Part shown: piece by piece, positions 36,067 to 36,467 of the stretch
Layout of the letters: each line of letters starts with the position of its first letter
How positions within the stretch are numbered: position 1 is the stretch's first letter
Assembly (NCBI RefSeq): GCF_900129485.1
Contig: NZ_FQVW01000031.1
Span: 1-36,467 of the forward strand
Length of the DNA stretch: 36,467 nt
Reading direction: 5' to 3'
From: Ornithinibacillus halophilus
Lineage (GTDB): Bacteria > Bacillota > Bacilli > Bacillales > Amphibacillaceae
Program-made: the position numbers and the translations under genes
Notes under the pieces: generated by a model
Told to the model about the DNA's origin: nothing
Databases searched by the model: none
Seen by the model: only the letters and a program-made list of their open reading frames with translations

Positions 36067-36142
36067 CTACTAAATTAAAGTATTGTTTATATTGTTTCAA
36101 AATGTTAACAAAATATGTATGTTATTTCTATATTATTAAGAA

Positions 36143-36467
36143 AAACGCAGAGCGCCCGATTTGCGACGTACGGACTGGGACTGCGATTACTCGCCCCACC
36201 GAAAATATTTGCGCATGGCCATGCCAGGTGGTTAGATGTTATCGCGCAAAGCCATGGTTTTAATCGAACATTCCCCGTAGGACAAGGAATGCTACGGCAG
36301 CAAATCATCGCACGCAGAAAATGCAAATGTAAATGCATTTTCAAGGAGTTAAAGGAAACATGCCCCCTCATTGGGGTATGCCGACGTTGGACGCAAAGTC
36401 CGCTTTTAGTCGGCCTTCCTTTATATCGGAGTCGATGTTGACTTTCACCACAAGGGTATAAGTGCGA
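36143..36467. other. GC-elevated, hairpin-rich element of unknown nature (cut by the window edge)
   Basis: Hand counts give about 50-58% GC in most 60-base lines here, against 22% in the veg promoter line 36001-36060. It has several inverted repeats: GCATGGCCATGC (36213-36224), GAAAATGCA/TGCATTTTC (36317-36325/36334-36342), CCCC/GGGG around 36364-36376, and the nested GCCGAC/GTCGGC with inner GGAC/GTCC (36380-36414). Open frames on both strands overlap, lack ribosome sites and look non-biological. A dispersed repeat or structured RNA is possible. It lies where B. subtilis has the end of the yabG-veg interval; no yabG is seen inside the window. Confidence 0.5.

Noticed and set aside
36057-36441. 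Overlapping open frames on both strands in the GC-rich element
   Set aside because: They lack ribosome sites, overlap each other and the veg promoters, and have no recognisable domain. GC-rich non-coding sequence gives such frames by chance.

Overview
The window is a chromosomal segment of a low-GC, endospore-forming member of the Bacillaceae. Gene content, gene order and protein sequences match the origin-proximal lysS–veg block of Bacillus subtilis. The AT-rich sequence and the acidic FtsH tail would fit a halotolerant relative such as Oceanobacillus or Virgibacillus, but the genus is inference. All 37 protein genes lie on the minus strand, so the block is transcribed from right to left. 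The only plus-strand gene is a solitary elongator tRNA-Met.

Layout in transcription order (high to low coordinates). At the right edge (about 36140-36467) is a GC-elevated, hairpin-rich stretch of unknown nature. Then come veg (tandem sigma-A promoters), an SCP2-domain gene that I do not know from this position in B. subtilis, sspF (a 58-codon spore DNA-binding protein gene), ispE, purR (paired PurBoxes), spoVG (sigma-H promoter), glmU, prs, ctc, pth (spoVC), fin (sigma-F promoter), mfd, spoVT, spoVB, yabN, rqcP, yabP, yabQ, divIC and yabR. A bidirectional terminator follows, with the tRNA-Met gene facing the other way. Next are spoIIE (Spo0A-type promoter with 21-bp spacing), yabS and yabT (sigma-F promoter), tilS, hpt, ftsH, coaX, hslO, yacD, cysK (CymR-like operator), folP, folB, folK, yazB, dusB and lysS. 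The left edge holds tandem promoters and the boxA leader of an rRNA operon that runs out of the window.

The genes cover core housekeeping: cell-wall precursor and PRPP supply (glmU, prs), isoprenoids (ispE), translation quality control (pth, rqcP, tilS, lysS, dusB), folate, pantothenate phosphorylation, cysteine, proteolysis and chaperones, and transcription-coupled repair. Through them runs a sporulation programme: spoIIE, fin, spoVT, spoVB, yabPQ, yabST, spoVG and sspF. The non-coding sequence supports this. Plausible sigma-H, sigma-F and Spo0A-type promoters sit in front of the genes expected to use them.

Compared with B. subtilis, the pab genes are missing between cysK and folP, yabJ (ridA) is missing between purR and spoVG, the neighbouring tRNA-Glu is missing, and an SCP2 gene is inserted next to veg. 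I see no prophage, insertion sequence, CRISPR array or defence system. The least explained items are the structured GC-rich element at the right end, the SCP2 gene and the head-on tRNA.
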